Below, in pieces: positions 15,294 to 24,573 of a DNA stretch of 64,000 nt (positions are counted from its first letter, which is position 1; each line of letters begins with the position of its first letter). Both the position numbers and the translations under genes were made by a program. The notes under the pieces are model-generated. The model had not been told where the DNA came from and ran no database searches. It saw nothing but the letters and a program-made list of their open reading frames with translations. This stretch comes from Castellaniella sp. MT123. GTDB taxonomy: Bacteria > Pseudomonadota > Gammaproteobacteria > Burkholderiales > Burkholderiaceae_B. Location: the NCBI RefSeq assembly GCF_039614765.1, contig NZ_CP154879.1:434001-498000 (forward strand). The letters run 5' to 3'.

Positions 15294-17285
15294 TTATGCG
15301 AAACCCGGTAATTGGGGGAGCAGCTCCCGCTTGAACAGCAGCTTTTCTTCCTGGCCAGGCTCTAGCTCCAGCACGACATGAGGCTCTCCCTGAAGCGCTG
15401 CCGGTGGCGGTGAGGTCGTCGTCACGATGAACTGGAAGGGGACGCTATCGCCTTTCCCTAACTGAGCTGCGGCTTCGGATGCTGTCAGGAAGAACGACCG
15501 GTACAGGCCCTCACTCAGGTCTGCTTCCCTTGGGCAGTCGTGAACCAGAAAACCAGGATGGTTGCCAGATTCCGACGTTGCCGAGTCAAGTAGACAGACG
15601 ATATCGCCTAGCAGCACTTCCAGTACTTGAATAGCTTCGCCACCACGCGCGACCTCAAATGGACTATGTTCGTTGTCCGGTATGAACCGGGTGTACCCGG
15701 ATTCGCCCAGAAGCCGGGTGGAGATACAGGATGTCAATGCTTTAATAGCTTCCACGCGAGACGATTGTTGCGACTGTCGGTTTGTGATGTCAGCCTGCAG
15801 AACTCCGAGAGATGATTCAAGCTCTTGCTGCTGTTGTCGGGCCCCTATCAAATCCTCGGAGTCACGCCCTTCGGCTCGTTGAACGTGCAATGAATGGAGT
15901 TCATCCCAGGTACTCATTAAAAGGCTACGGGAGCTTTCGCTGGTGGCCGTACGTACCAGCAGCTGGTGCAATTCACTCCGTAATGCGGCAATAGCCTGAC
16001 TTTGTTCCGTAACGTCGGCTGCTATGCTTCCCAAGGCGGACTGACGGATGGACAGCTGCTGTCGAAGCACAGTTTTATTCGCTTGCGATTCTTGCGTGTC
16101 ACGGTACCGAGTCATATTGGTTGACCGTATTTGTTTTTGAACGTGTTCACATGCCAAGAAGTCGATATTTCCGGGTTTGCATCGTTGACCACCCAATCCT
16201 TCCAGGGTAGCGCGTTGGGTTGTCAGTTGTTCATATGCCTCCTCGTTTCCATCCACGAGTGACTGTGCGATGTCCACATCCTTCTCGGCGAGTTGGTGCG
16301 ATTTTTCCAGTTCGACAAGCTGGAGCTGCTTCTGAGCCAGTTGTTTCTCGAATTCTTCGGCCTTCGCTGCCCACAGTTTCTCGTCTTGCTCTGCAGCTTC
16401 CAGAGATGCCTGGAACCGAGACTCGACGGACGTGCCGGTAGTGGTTTGGAATAGCGGTTCGTCTTTGTCGGCCCCCAGCCGGGCCCGTAGCTGATGGTCA
16501 GCCAGGTTAAGCCTGAATGTTGGCTCACGCTCCAGGTCGGAAATGCGTACCTTGACTTGCTCAAGTTCGGTTTGCTTTGAATCGAGCTCCTGAAGCAGTG
16601 CGTGCAACTCTGTATCCACAAGCCCGAGGACCGAGCGAACGAAGAGGGGAGGGTTGCGTCGGGACCTGGCGAAGCCAAGGCCGTCGCTATTTCGCCAATG
16701 GTAGAACCCATCGAAACGGGTCTTTTGGTCCCGCACGCACCAGGCCAAGAGATGGCGCCACTTCAGAGGTTGATTCATGCCTGGCAGTGACTGGGCAGGC
16801 AGACGGCCTATCGAAAACTGTTCCAGCGCGTCCAGGTATCCAGGAAAGTCATTGGGGTGGCTATCTTGTAGAAATGACTCCAGTGCCTCGTTCTGAGCTT
16901 GAATGGCCAGAGAGCGGCCATGGGCGCCGTAGGGACGAAAAACCAGCCATGTGGTTCCGTCTATATGCACTTTTGCTGCCACGCCCCCCTTGGGGAAGCA
17001 GCCTACTGCCTTATCGCGCAGCGTTATGATGTCGGAAGCCTCATCGCCCAGCACATAGCGCATGAGCAGACAAAATGATGTCTTTCCGACGCCGTGGCCT
17101 GCATTGGCCAAGCTGGTAAAGTCATCTGATGCCGGCTCTTTAGCCCAGACAATATTCAAGCCCGGATGCAATGGAATGGGTCGGGTCAGCGCCACAGGCT
17201 CACGGGACTCGACCAGCCAGAGGGTTTCGACCCAAAGTCTGGGCAGTTCGCGTATTGCTGAATGGCCTGCCAGCCAGTCTGTCAT
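15294..17285 (-). CDS. SMC/Rad50-like coiled-coil ATPase of the defence operon
   Basis: This 663-residue protein has a Walker A motif AGHGVGKTSFCLLMRYVLGD (about residues 62-81), a long Gln/Glu/Leu-rich coiled coil (about 230-520) and a C-terminal half-site with HPGFLVHDCPREADLSEG, which fits a Walker B, and QFIVTTTSPP. The overall plan, an ATPase split by coiled coil, matches DUF2326-like and other SMC-type proteins used in defence. In the middle of the coiled coil, about residues 367-380, is C-x9-C-x-H, a possible metal-binding hook. The gene follows the methylase by nine bases. Such proteins sense or thread DNA ends; the role here is inference. Confidence 0.7.
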   Translation of the reverse strand: MTDWLAGHSAIRELPRLWVETLWLVESREPVALTRPIPLHPGLNIVWAKEPASDDFTSLANAGHGVGKTSFCLLMRYVLGDEASDIITLRDKAVGCFPKGGVAAKVHIDGTTWLVFRPYGAHGRSLAIQAQNEALESFLQDSHPNDFPGYLDALEQFSIGRLPAQSLPGMNQPLKWRHLLAWCVRDQKTRFDGFYHWRNSDGLGFARSRRNPPLFVRSVLGLVDTELHALLQELDSKQTELEQVKVRISDLEREPTFRLNLADHQLRARLGADKDEPLFQTTTGTSVESRFQASLEAAEQDEKLWAAKAEEFEKQLAQKQLQLVELEKSHQLAEKDVDIAQSLVDGNEEAYEQLTTQRATLEGLGGQRCKPGNIDFLACEHVQKQIRSTNMTRYRDTQESQANKTVLRQQLSIRQSALGSIAADVTEQSQAIAALRSELHQLLVRTATSESSRSLLMSTWDELHSLHVQRAEGRDSEDLIGARQQQQELESSLGVLQADITNRQSQQSSRVEAIKALTSCISTRLLGESGYTRFIPDNEHSPFEVARGGEAIQVLEVLLGDIVCLLDSATSESGNHPGFLVHDCPREADLSEGLYRSFFLTASEAAAQLGKGDSVPFQFIVTTTSPPPAALQGEPHVVLELEPGQEEKLLFKRELLPQLPGFA

Positions 17286-17294
17286 TGGTGCCTC

Positions 17295-20200
17295 CTACAT
17301 AGTCCCCGTCGGCTTGGGGATGGATGGACGAGTGGCGTCGACTTGCGCTTGTTCTGTCGCCAGGCGCTGCGCTTCGGCCGCCACAAGTAGCCGTGCCATA
17401 TCGGCGTGTTCTGCCAACTCAGTAACGTCCCGAGTAGGCTCACCATTGCCGCGCTTGAACAAGGATTCCTTGCCGTAGATTTCCCGCACTAACGCTGGGG
17501 TTGCCTCAAGACGTTCAAGGATGCGGTGAACTTGGCCTAGCAGCTGCCTCAAACTCGAAGCGTGCTGTTGGCTTAAGAGGCTGGTCAGCAGTGCTGCGTC
17601 AACTGGCCTCAGGTATCGTGTTGCTACCTCTGCGTGTGCCAGAATGGATTGCAGCTCCGGCATTGTGCAGCCTTGGGGATGCTGTGCTACCAGCGCAAGG
17701 ATAAGCCCGGCAAGTTCGGCCTCCTCCCGACTTTGAATCATGCCCTGCCCTGAATAGTGAATGGGCGCTGGTGGTTCGTCGGTCGTGTGGTCTGTTGATG
17801 GAAGTGTGTCCAGCCTGTCCCAAGCCTCCAGGACGAGGCGCTGGGTGCGAAATTCCCCGAATTCACGCATCTCGTTATTCTTGAGGACTCGGAATGTTTC
17901 GCTCGGGTAGTCTTCGCCCATCACGTCGGATGGGTCGAGGATGTATCGCAGTTCGTTGCGGGTCAGGCCGTACAGCCTCGCATAGTAGGCATCCAGTTCG
18001 GCGCGGAGTAGCATGCGTCGTTCGGGATTCCACGGGAAAGGCTCGTCTTCATAGCCAAGGTCTTTCGCCCATGGCTTCATATCGAAACTTGTATAAGTCA
18101 GTTCGAGGACCTTCGGGACGATGAAGCTCAAATGAGCCAATGTGTAACTATCTGGGACCAATACTGGGAACTGCTTGAAGTACCCAAACGTCATGTTTGT
18201 TCCCCCAAGCTTTTGCCTGACTATGAAATCGAATATTAGAGATGACATGTTGGCCAAAAAAGCAGCAGACAGGCTAGGTGTGCCAGCTACGGAAAACAAG
18301 GGCATTGAATGACCGACAGCCACCTGGGGGATAAGTGAAGCGATAAAGGTTCGTTCATCCGTGCTTCGAGCAATATTGCGCCATCCCATCAGCCAATTCC
18401 GCCCCCAGCTCTTATCTGCAAGCCGAGCTTCCACCTCTGACGTATCCACCCAATACCGTGGCGTCACGCTGAAATCCGGGTCCATCTTCTGTTCAACAGC
18501 CACGTCTGCACAGGTACCGTCCGCCCCATAGCTGGCCCAGCGATGGTCGAACTGGTGAATCATCTTGGCTTCGTATAGCGGTAAGCTGCCTGGTCCTGGA
18601 TTGTCGGAGAACAGGTGGCTGTCGTTTGACATATGAATCATTGCCATGAAGCGGATACCCCACGGGTTGACCTCAGTATGCCCTTCATTGACAAGCACCG
18701 GGGCGGCGCGGTAGAGCTTCTTGGTCAACTCGGCGTCGCGTTCCGAGCGAAACATTGGGCAGGTCAGCGTGTTGGGGTTGATGAGTGCGAAATCTTCTGG
18801 CGACAACCGGAAACGGCGACGGGTATCGGCTAGTTGTGACACCTGAGTCGCAAAGCAGACAAACTGCGCTTCTGGAGCTGTCCCCAGGGTGAGCAGACAG
18901 AATTTATAACTGCGGTGGACCGATGGAAAAACGGCCTCCCGATTCTCTATATCGTAAAGGCTGACCAGTTTTCCTTGCTGGGTTTGGGTAGCAAAGAATG
19001 CCTTGGTGCTGTCGTCGGTGGCGATGCCAGTCGGTACGATAAAGCCCGCCCGCCCATTTGGGCTGACCAGTTGGGAGAACGTTTCTGCAAACAAGGCATA
19101 GGTATTGACATCTCCCACACCGGTCAGTGGGTAGCGCCCCGCGTCGTGAGCAAACAGACTGGTGGCTTCGGCCTGTCGCTTGGTCATCAGGAACTCGGCA
19201 TAGAGAGCCTGTTCTGCGCGATTAGGCGGCACCAGCCCCTGGGCAGCTTCGGTTTCCGGGTAGAGCGTGTGCAACAGCATGCCGTCCGCCAGGAGCGCGA
19301 TACGCCGCCCGCGTTCAGCTTTGTGAGGGGCCTCGGCCACGAGCGGGCTGCGTGTGGCAAAGAACTCTTCCTCTTGCAGCTTGATGCGCTCCCAAGGTGG
19401 ATTGCCTAGCAGCACGTCAAAGCCGCCCCTGGCGCGGATTTGCGGAAAAGCCTGCCACCAGTGGAAAGCCTGAGCGCTTGCTGCCACGGTATGGGCCTGC
19501 TCTGCAATGCCCGGCCGTGGGGTACCACCGTTCCGTACCAACCACAGGTCTTGGCTGGTCGGGACTAGGTGCTCCTGTTCGGGTGTCTTGGGAACGGCAA
19601 AAGCTGCTACAAAAAGGTCTGCAGCCAGACGTGCCTGGGACTGTTCCAGTTTGGTTTGGGCTGCCATCCAGGCAGCCCGTTTAGCTTCCACCGCGTCCAA
19701 CGTGTCGTCAGCCAGTTGTTCAACTGCTGCCATGTCCGACTCTTCGGCCAACGCCAGGGAAAATTGTCCGGTCGGAGTTTCTGCGCGCTCAATGGCCTTG
19801 CGGGCTTCGCGGTTGGCCTTCTTCAGGTGCTTGACGACTTCCTTGTCGTCACCCGACAAGGCATTGAAGGCCTTGTCCGGGATGCCGCTATCCAACAGGG
19901 CAGGGTCTAAGATACCCAGCAGCGCATCACCACAGCGTAAGTGCGAATCCAGAAAAGTCAGCGGCCTCTCTGGTGTATAGGCTTCCAGCCAGAGCGCTGT
20001 GCGGGCAAGTTCCACCGCCAATGCGTTTCTATCGACGCCATAGATGCAGCGGGCAATGACCTCACGCAAGGCCAACCGGTAGTCCGACGGCAGAGGATGG
20101 CTGTCTTTGGCATTCAGGCGAGCCACTTCCTCGGCAATCCGGCGCGCAGCAGCCAAAAGGAAATGGCCTGAGCCGCAGGCAGGGTCGCACACACTAAGCG

Positions 20201-21710
20201 AAAGTAAGGCCTGCACTGGCTGTTGAGGGTTCTCAGCCAGGGTACGCTCAATGACGGGTTCCAAGGCGCTTTTGATGAGCTCCTGTACAAGGCTGGTAGG
20301 CGTGTAGTACGAGCCGCTGAGTTTGCGGGCATTACCGCGAGTGGACTGAGCCGACTCATCGCCCACAAAGCCAAACTGTCGCACATGGCCTGAGAGCGTG
20401 ACCAAGGGCACCAGCTCCAGCAGGCTCTCGTAGACGCTGCCGAGTTCTTCGGAGTCCATGTCGCGGTAATTGACCCGTGACAGCGCTGCACCATCTCTGA
20501 AAAAGCATAGGCTGAATAATGCCGACAGCAGTGATGCATTATCCAGCTGGGCGGCATCCAGCGTTGGGCACTGCTCATGGTTGAACAACCCGCCCAGGGC
20601 GGGCAATCCCAGGGCAGGCTGGCCGGTGCCCAGGCCCGTCAAGGTAATAACCAGTCCCTGCCACAGGTCGGTATGCTGGTCGTGGCTGCGCCGCCTGGCG
20701 GCCATGTGTCGTAGGCGCTGTAGGCTATACCCGCTGAGATAGCGCTCCCTGGTTGACTCGTCCGCGCCTGGAGCGAACACCAGACCCCGGTCTTCGATGG
20801 TGGCCAGAAAAATGAAGCGGTACACCAGGCGTAGTAGTTGTTCGAAGTAGCCTTGTGTCGACAGAGCGCCTGCTTCAAGCCGTTGCCGTAATTCCGCGTT
20901 GGATGGGTGTATCAGAAATCCGGTACCCAAAGCCCGCAGCGCCTCGGCGACGCCCTCGCGTAGTCGGTCACGAGCACGGATGCCGTCTTCCTGTGCCGTG
21001 TTGCGCCAACGCTCCAGGGGGCAATTGGCGGGGTCCGCTCCGACCGCACCAAATCGAGAGGCATGGGCCAGCAGCCATAGCGTTGTGAAATCCGGGTATA
21101 GCCCCTCATTGAAAATGGCTTCCAGGTCCGCTTCAATATACGCTGGTCGGGTCAGGCTGGGGTTGTCGCGCAGGATGCGCAGCTTCAGACCGTTGGTGAC
21201 AATCGCCCATTGAGCATCGGGTGTGGCGTTCAGGTATTCCTGTGCCAGCAGAAATGGGGAACGGCGCCGTGAGCCGTCACCAAACCGTGCATCAAGCCTA
21301 TCGAGCGGTTGGTCGTGGCCTGCGACAACAATGGGCACACGTCCTGCACCTGCACTCAACTCGATGGGGAAGATGCGCTCACCCAGCGTGATTTGACCAA
21401 GTGTCCTGAGGTCGCCAAAGCCCAGTACATGCCGAAGCAAAGGCTCTAGAAAACGGTCGACTGTGAGTGCATGGGTATCCACATCTGTGCGTGTCTGCCC
21501 AGCTGAAAAATCTTGCCACAGATTCTGCGCAATTTTCCAGTAGCGACCAATCTCGTCGCGCAGCTTCAGGCCGCGTGGGGTGTCGTAGTCGGTTTCTGCC
21601 TGTTCGCCTGCTTCCAGATGAGCTATGCGGTTGAGGAAGTCGGGCGCAAGCAGGCCCCCTTCGATGGATAGGGCAGGAAAGGCTAGTTCGGTGTGATTGC
21701 GGCGAGCCAT
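17295..21710 (-). CDS. Large Eco57I-type adenine-specific DNA methyltransferase (DrmMI/PglX-like)
   Basis: This 1471-residue protein has the SAM-binding motif CDPACGSGHFLLAAARR (about residues 508-524) and the catalytic LLGNPPWERI (NPPW at about 770-773), the order of gamma-type N6-adenine methylases. The first 450 residues and the last 400 are probably recognition and partner-binding regions, with GSYYTPTSLVQELI just before the SAM site. No PD-(D/E)xK motif was evident, so it is unlikely to cut DNA alone. Proteins of this size and layout are DrmMI of class 1 DISARM and PglX of BREX. The start ATG follows GAGGAG. It begins 16 bases after the SNF2 helicase gene. The probable role is marking self DNA for the system. 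Confidence 0.85.
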   Translation of the reverse strand: MARRNHTELAFPALSIEGGLLAPDFLNRIAHLEAGEQAETDYDTPRGLKLRDEIGRYWKIAQNLWQDFSAGQTRTDVDTHALTVDRFLEPLLRHVLGFGDLRTLGQITLGERIFPIELSAGAGRVPIVVAGHDQPLDRLDARFGDGSRRRSPFLLAQEYLNATPDAQWAIVTNGLKLRILRDNPSLTRPAYIEADLEAIFNEGLYPDFTTLWLLAHASRFGAVGADPANCPLERWRNTAQEDGIRARDRLREGVAEALRALGTGFLIHPSNAELRQRLEAGALSTQGYFEQLLRLVYRFIFLATIEDRGLVFAPGADESTRERYLSGYSLQRLRHMAARRRSHDQHTDLWQGLVITLTGLGTGQPALGLPALGGLFNHEQCPTLDAAQLDNASLLSALFSLCFFRDGAALSRVNYRDMDSEELGSVYESLLELVPLVTLSGHVRQFGFVGDESAQSTRGNARKLSGSYYTPTSLVQELIKSALEPVIERTLAENPQQPVQALLSLSVCDPACGSGHFLLAAARRIAEEVARLNAKDSHPLPSDYRLALREVIARCIYGVDRNALAVELARTALWLEAYTPERPLTFLDSHLRCGDALLGILDPALLDSGIPDKAFNALSGDDKEVVKHLKKANREARKAIERAETPTGQFSLALAEESDMAAVEQLADDTLDAVEAKRAAWMAAQTKLEQSQARLAADLFVAAFAVPKTPEQEHLVPTSQDLWLVRNGGTPRPGIAEQAHTVAASAQAFHWWQAFPQIRARGGFDVLLGNPPWERIKLQEEEFFATRSPLVAEAPHKAERGRRIALLADGMLLHTLYPETEAAQGLVPPNRAEQALYAEFLMTKRQAEATSLFAHDAGRYPLTGVGDVNTYALFAETFSQLVSPNGRAGFIVPTGIATDDSTKAFFATQTQQGKLVSLYDIENREAVFPSVHRSYKFCLLTLGTAPEAQFVCFATQVSQLADTRRRFRLSPEDFALINPNTLTCPMFRSERDAELTKKLYRAAPVLVNEGHTEVNPWGIRFMAMIHMSNDSHLFSDNPGPGSLPLYEAKMIHQFDHRWASYGADGTCADVAVEQKMDPDFSVTPRYWVDTSEVEARLADKSWGRNWLMGWRNIARSTDERTFIASLIPQVAVGHSMPLFSVAGTPSLSAAFLANMSSLIFDFIVRQKLGGTNMTFGYFKQFPVLVPDSYTLAHLSFIVPKVLELTYTSFDMKPWAKDLGYEDEPFPWNPERRMLLRAELDAYYARLYGLTRNELRYILDPSDVMGEDYPSETFRVLKNNEMREFGEFRTQRLVLEAWDRLDTLPSTDHTTDEPPAPIHYSGQGMIQSREEAELAGLILALVAQHPQGCTMPELQSILAHAEVATRYLRPVDAALLTSLLSQQHASSLRQLLGQVHRILERLEATPALVREIYGKESLFKRGNGEPTRDVTELAEHADMARLLVAAEAQRLATEQAQVDATRPSIPKPTGTM

Positions 21711-21726
21711 CTTGTGGTAACTCCTC

Positions 21727-24573
21727 TCAGGCCGGAATCAGGACAAAAACGCCCATGATGTCCACGGGCAGGCTGGGACTCACACGGTACTCACCGCGTC
21801 CTTGGGCAGCTTCCCGCAAGCGGCGATGGTCTTCGAGTAGCTGCTGTGCCCGCTTGTGCGCCAACGCCTCCAGCGCAGGCTGCAGGCTGTCCAGTTGCTC
21901 AATCGCGCGCGTGATGTGTTGGTTGCGTAGCGGTGGCGGCATGTTGCGGGTGGGTTCGACATGCATCAGGCTGCGAGCTGCTTCATCATTCAGAAGTGGC
22001 GCATTTCCCTGGGCGGGGACACCCACGGCCAGTGTTTCTTCGCATAGCATCAGCCGGGACTGACCTCGATGGCTGACGGTGAGCTGGTGTCGCAAGCGCA
22101 GTAGCAATATCGTTGTGCGTAGCTGTACCGCATCGGTGAAAATGGCGCCCGCACGTGCCACGGCGTCCAGGGTAAGCGTGCTGTCCGATGAGCCGTCTAG
22201 CGCTGCTTCTAGCAGGTAATCCGCAAGGATGGCAATCAGCGGGTGGGTGCGGTGAATGAAGGTCGCGCCTTGCGCGGCAGGTTGATGAAAATCGACCCGA
22301 ATAGATTTGCTCAGGCCTTCGGCATGCAGCCGTTCTCGGACTGCCCCCGGTAGGCTTTCAGTGTGTAATTTCCAATGGGGAGAGCCACCTTTGGTGGTGG
22401 CTTCCAGTGGTGCACCCAACTGTTCGGTGGCCCGCTTGGCAAAGCGCTCCACATCATCTTCGCCACCCAGCACTGCCAGGGTTTTCTTCCATTCCGGCAA
22501 TACATCGTCGGGCTTTAGGCGTCGCTGGGCAAAGAGCGTACGGTTTTTGGCGGCCTTGTCTCGCGCTGACTGCCACGCTGTTTCGATGGCCTGTTCTGGG
22601 TCGCCGAAGTCCAACCCCAACTGTGGGGCGGTGCGAGTGGTCGTGCCTTTGCGGAGTAGCACGGCACCGACCAGCGCCTGGGTCAGCTTGCCATCGTCGT
22701 CGGGCATGGGTACCAGAACTCCAAGCTCCTTGCGGATGCGTTCGGCTTTTCGCAGGATGACCTGAAGTACCGCGCCATCGACCGGGTTGTCTTGACCAAA
22801 GAGCATGGTGCTGCGTACCTCTCGGGCTTTCTGGCCAAATCGGTCTACACGGCCTTCGCGTTGCTCATGCCTGGTTGGATTCCATGACAGGTCGTAGTGC
22901 ACCACTGCTGTAAACAGGTTCTGCAGGTTGATGCCTTCCGATAGGCAGTCGGTTGCTACCAGAATGCGCTGGTCGGCATCGGCCATGGCTTCTACTGCGG
23001 CTTCGCGTTCGGAAGGGGCCATTTCCCCTGTCACGGCAATCACCTGATGGTTGCGGAATGTCAGGCGTAACTGTTCGGCCACGTAATGGGCGGTGGCGAT
23101 GTAACGGCAAAAGACCACAGGCTGAAAGCCGTCACCTGTAAGCTCTCGCAGATGCTCGATAAGCCGCTTGAGCTTGGGGTCCTTTGAACTGCCGGTAAGC
23201 GCAGCGGCCCGCTCGGTCAATGCCGTCAGCCAGTCGCTGTCTTCCGTGTTGGCGGCAGGCTCGATATCCTGGGTAGAGAGCGCGTCGTTGACACCATCCA
23301 GCACTCGGTCGCGACCATTCTCATCGGCTTCTTCGAGCGTGAGGGCGGTTTCGCCGGGGGAGCCCTCGGAGAGGCTGCTGCTCTGCAGGCGCGTGCGTAA
23401 AGCATTCACCGCTGCCGCTGGCGAAGACGAAATGCAGCGCAACAAGGCCAGCGCGGCCCACCAGGACATACGCTGGCGCATCAAGTCCAGACCTTCGGTT
23501 CGTTCGACCAGTGCCCGAGCATAGGACAGCACGTCGTCAAAGAGCTTGCCCCAGTCGCCAGTAAGCTTATAGGTGATTTCCGTTGAATAACGTTGAGGAA
23601 ACACGCTGTTGTCGTGCCACTCGTCGATATCTGGTCGGCGGCGTTGTACGAAATGGTTCGCCAGCTGCTCGCGCAAAGGACGTCTGCCGTCTGCCGGTGC
23701 GTCCTTGAGTTCCTTGAACTCTGGTTGCAAAAGCCCTAGCAAGTTGTAGAACGCTTCATCGTCGCCCGAGTGTGGGGTGGCGGTTAGCAAAATCATGTGC
23801 CGCTCGGTATCGTCTGCAAGGCCTTGAAGCAGGGCGTAGCGCTGTTGCTTGCCCTGGCCGCTATGGGTGCAGGTATGTGCCTCGTCGACAATCACGCATT
23901 CTGGGCAGGCCCGCTGGAACTCATCACGCCGTCGGTCGGACTTGATGTAGTCCAGGCTCACCACCGTAAACGGGTAGGCCTCGAAGATGGACTGATTGGC
24001 AGGTAGTCCACGTTCAAGCCGTGCAACGGTCGTGTTGCGGACCACCACAGCCTGGATGTGGAAGCGGTCGTGTAGTTCTTGCTGCCATTGCTCACATAAG
24101 TGCGGTGGGCACAGAACCGCTATGCGGGAAATCTCGCCTCGGTCCAGCAATTCGCGCACAATGAGGGCTGCCTCAATGGTCTTGCCGATACCTACGTCAT
24201 CGGCAATCAGCAGGCGCACCACCTCTTGCTTGAGCGCCATGAGCAGGGGTACAAGCTGGTACGCCCTGGGCTCTACGGCGATACTGCCAAAACTGCGAAA
24301 CGGACCCGCACCGGAGCGTAGCTTAAGCTGCAGCGCGTCGAGCAACAGTTGTCCCGCCGCGAAGTTTGCAGCCTGTTCCACCGTGGGCGTCGGGAAGCTC
24401 GCTGGCCCCACAGTGCCGAGTTCGATGGGCAGGTAGATGAGTGTGGCATCATCCTCTGCAGCTCCCAGCGGTCGCAGATGCAGCGTGTCCTCGGAAGATT
24501 CTGGCAGCACTATCCATTCGCGGCCGCGCGCAGAGACGAGACTTCCTGGTTGGAATGAAGTTTGCAGAGTCAT
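21727..24573 (-). CDS. SNF2-type helicase (DrmD-like)
   Basis: This 948-residue protein has the Snf2 ATPase motifs IADDVGIGKTIEAALIVREL (about residues 122-141), VDEAHTC (about 227-233) and LLTATPHSGDD, and a helicase C domain with DCLSEGINLQN and HEQREGRVDRFGQ (about 545-585). The segment RQRMSWWAALALLRCISSSP and the long C-terminal region are what I recall from DrmD, the SNF2 helicase of class 1 DISARM. Its ATG overlaps the stop of the giant helicase gene by four bases. The enzyme would translocate on double-stranded DNA using ATP. The assignment to DrmD rather than a general RapA-like enzyme is by pattern and by the neighbouring large methylase. Confidence 0.8.
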   Translation of the reverse strand: MTLQTSFQPGSLVSARGREWIVLPESSEDTLHLRPLGAAEDDATLIYLPIELGTVGPASFPTPTVEQAANFAAGQLLLDALQLKLRSGAGPFRSFGSIAVEPRAYQLVPLLMALKQEVVRLLIADDVGIGKTIEAALIVRELLDRGEISRIAVLCPPHLCEQWQQELHDRFHIQAVVVRNTTVARLERGLPANQSIFEAYPFTVVSLDYIKSDRRRDEFQRACPECVIVDEAHTCTHSGQGKQQRYALLQGLADDTERHMILLTATPHSGDDEAFYNLLGLLQPEFKELKDAPADGRRPLREQLANHFVQRRRPDIDEWHDNSVFPQRYSTEITYKLTGDWGKLFDDVLSYARALVERTEGLDLMRQRMSWWAALALLRCISSSPAAAVNALRTRLQSSSLSEGSPGETALTLEEADENGRDRVLDGVNDALSTQDIEPAANTEDSDWLTALTERAAALTGSSKDPKLKRLIEHLRELTGDGFQPVVFCRYIATAHYVAEQLRLTFRNHQVIAVTGEMAPSEREAAVEAMADADQRILVATDCLSEGINLQNLFTAVVHYDLSWNPTRHEQREGRVDRFGQKAREVRSTMLFGQDNPVDGAVLQVILRKAERIRKELGVLVPMPDDDGKLTQALVGAVLLRKGTTTRTAPQLGLDFGDPEQAIETAWQSARDKAAKNRTLFAQRRLKPDDVLPEWKKTLAVLGGEDDVERFAKRATEQLGAPLEATTKGGSPHWKLHTESLPGAVRERLHAEGLSKSIRVDFHQPAAQGATFIHRTHPLIAILADYLLEAALDGSSDSTLTLDAVARAGAIFTDAVQLRTTILLLRLRHQLTVSHRGQSRLMLCEETLAVGVPAQGNAPLLNDEAARSLMHVEPTRNMPPPLRNQHITRAIEQLDSLQPALEALAHKRAQQLLEDHRRLREAAQGRGEYRVSPSLPVDIMGVFVLIPA

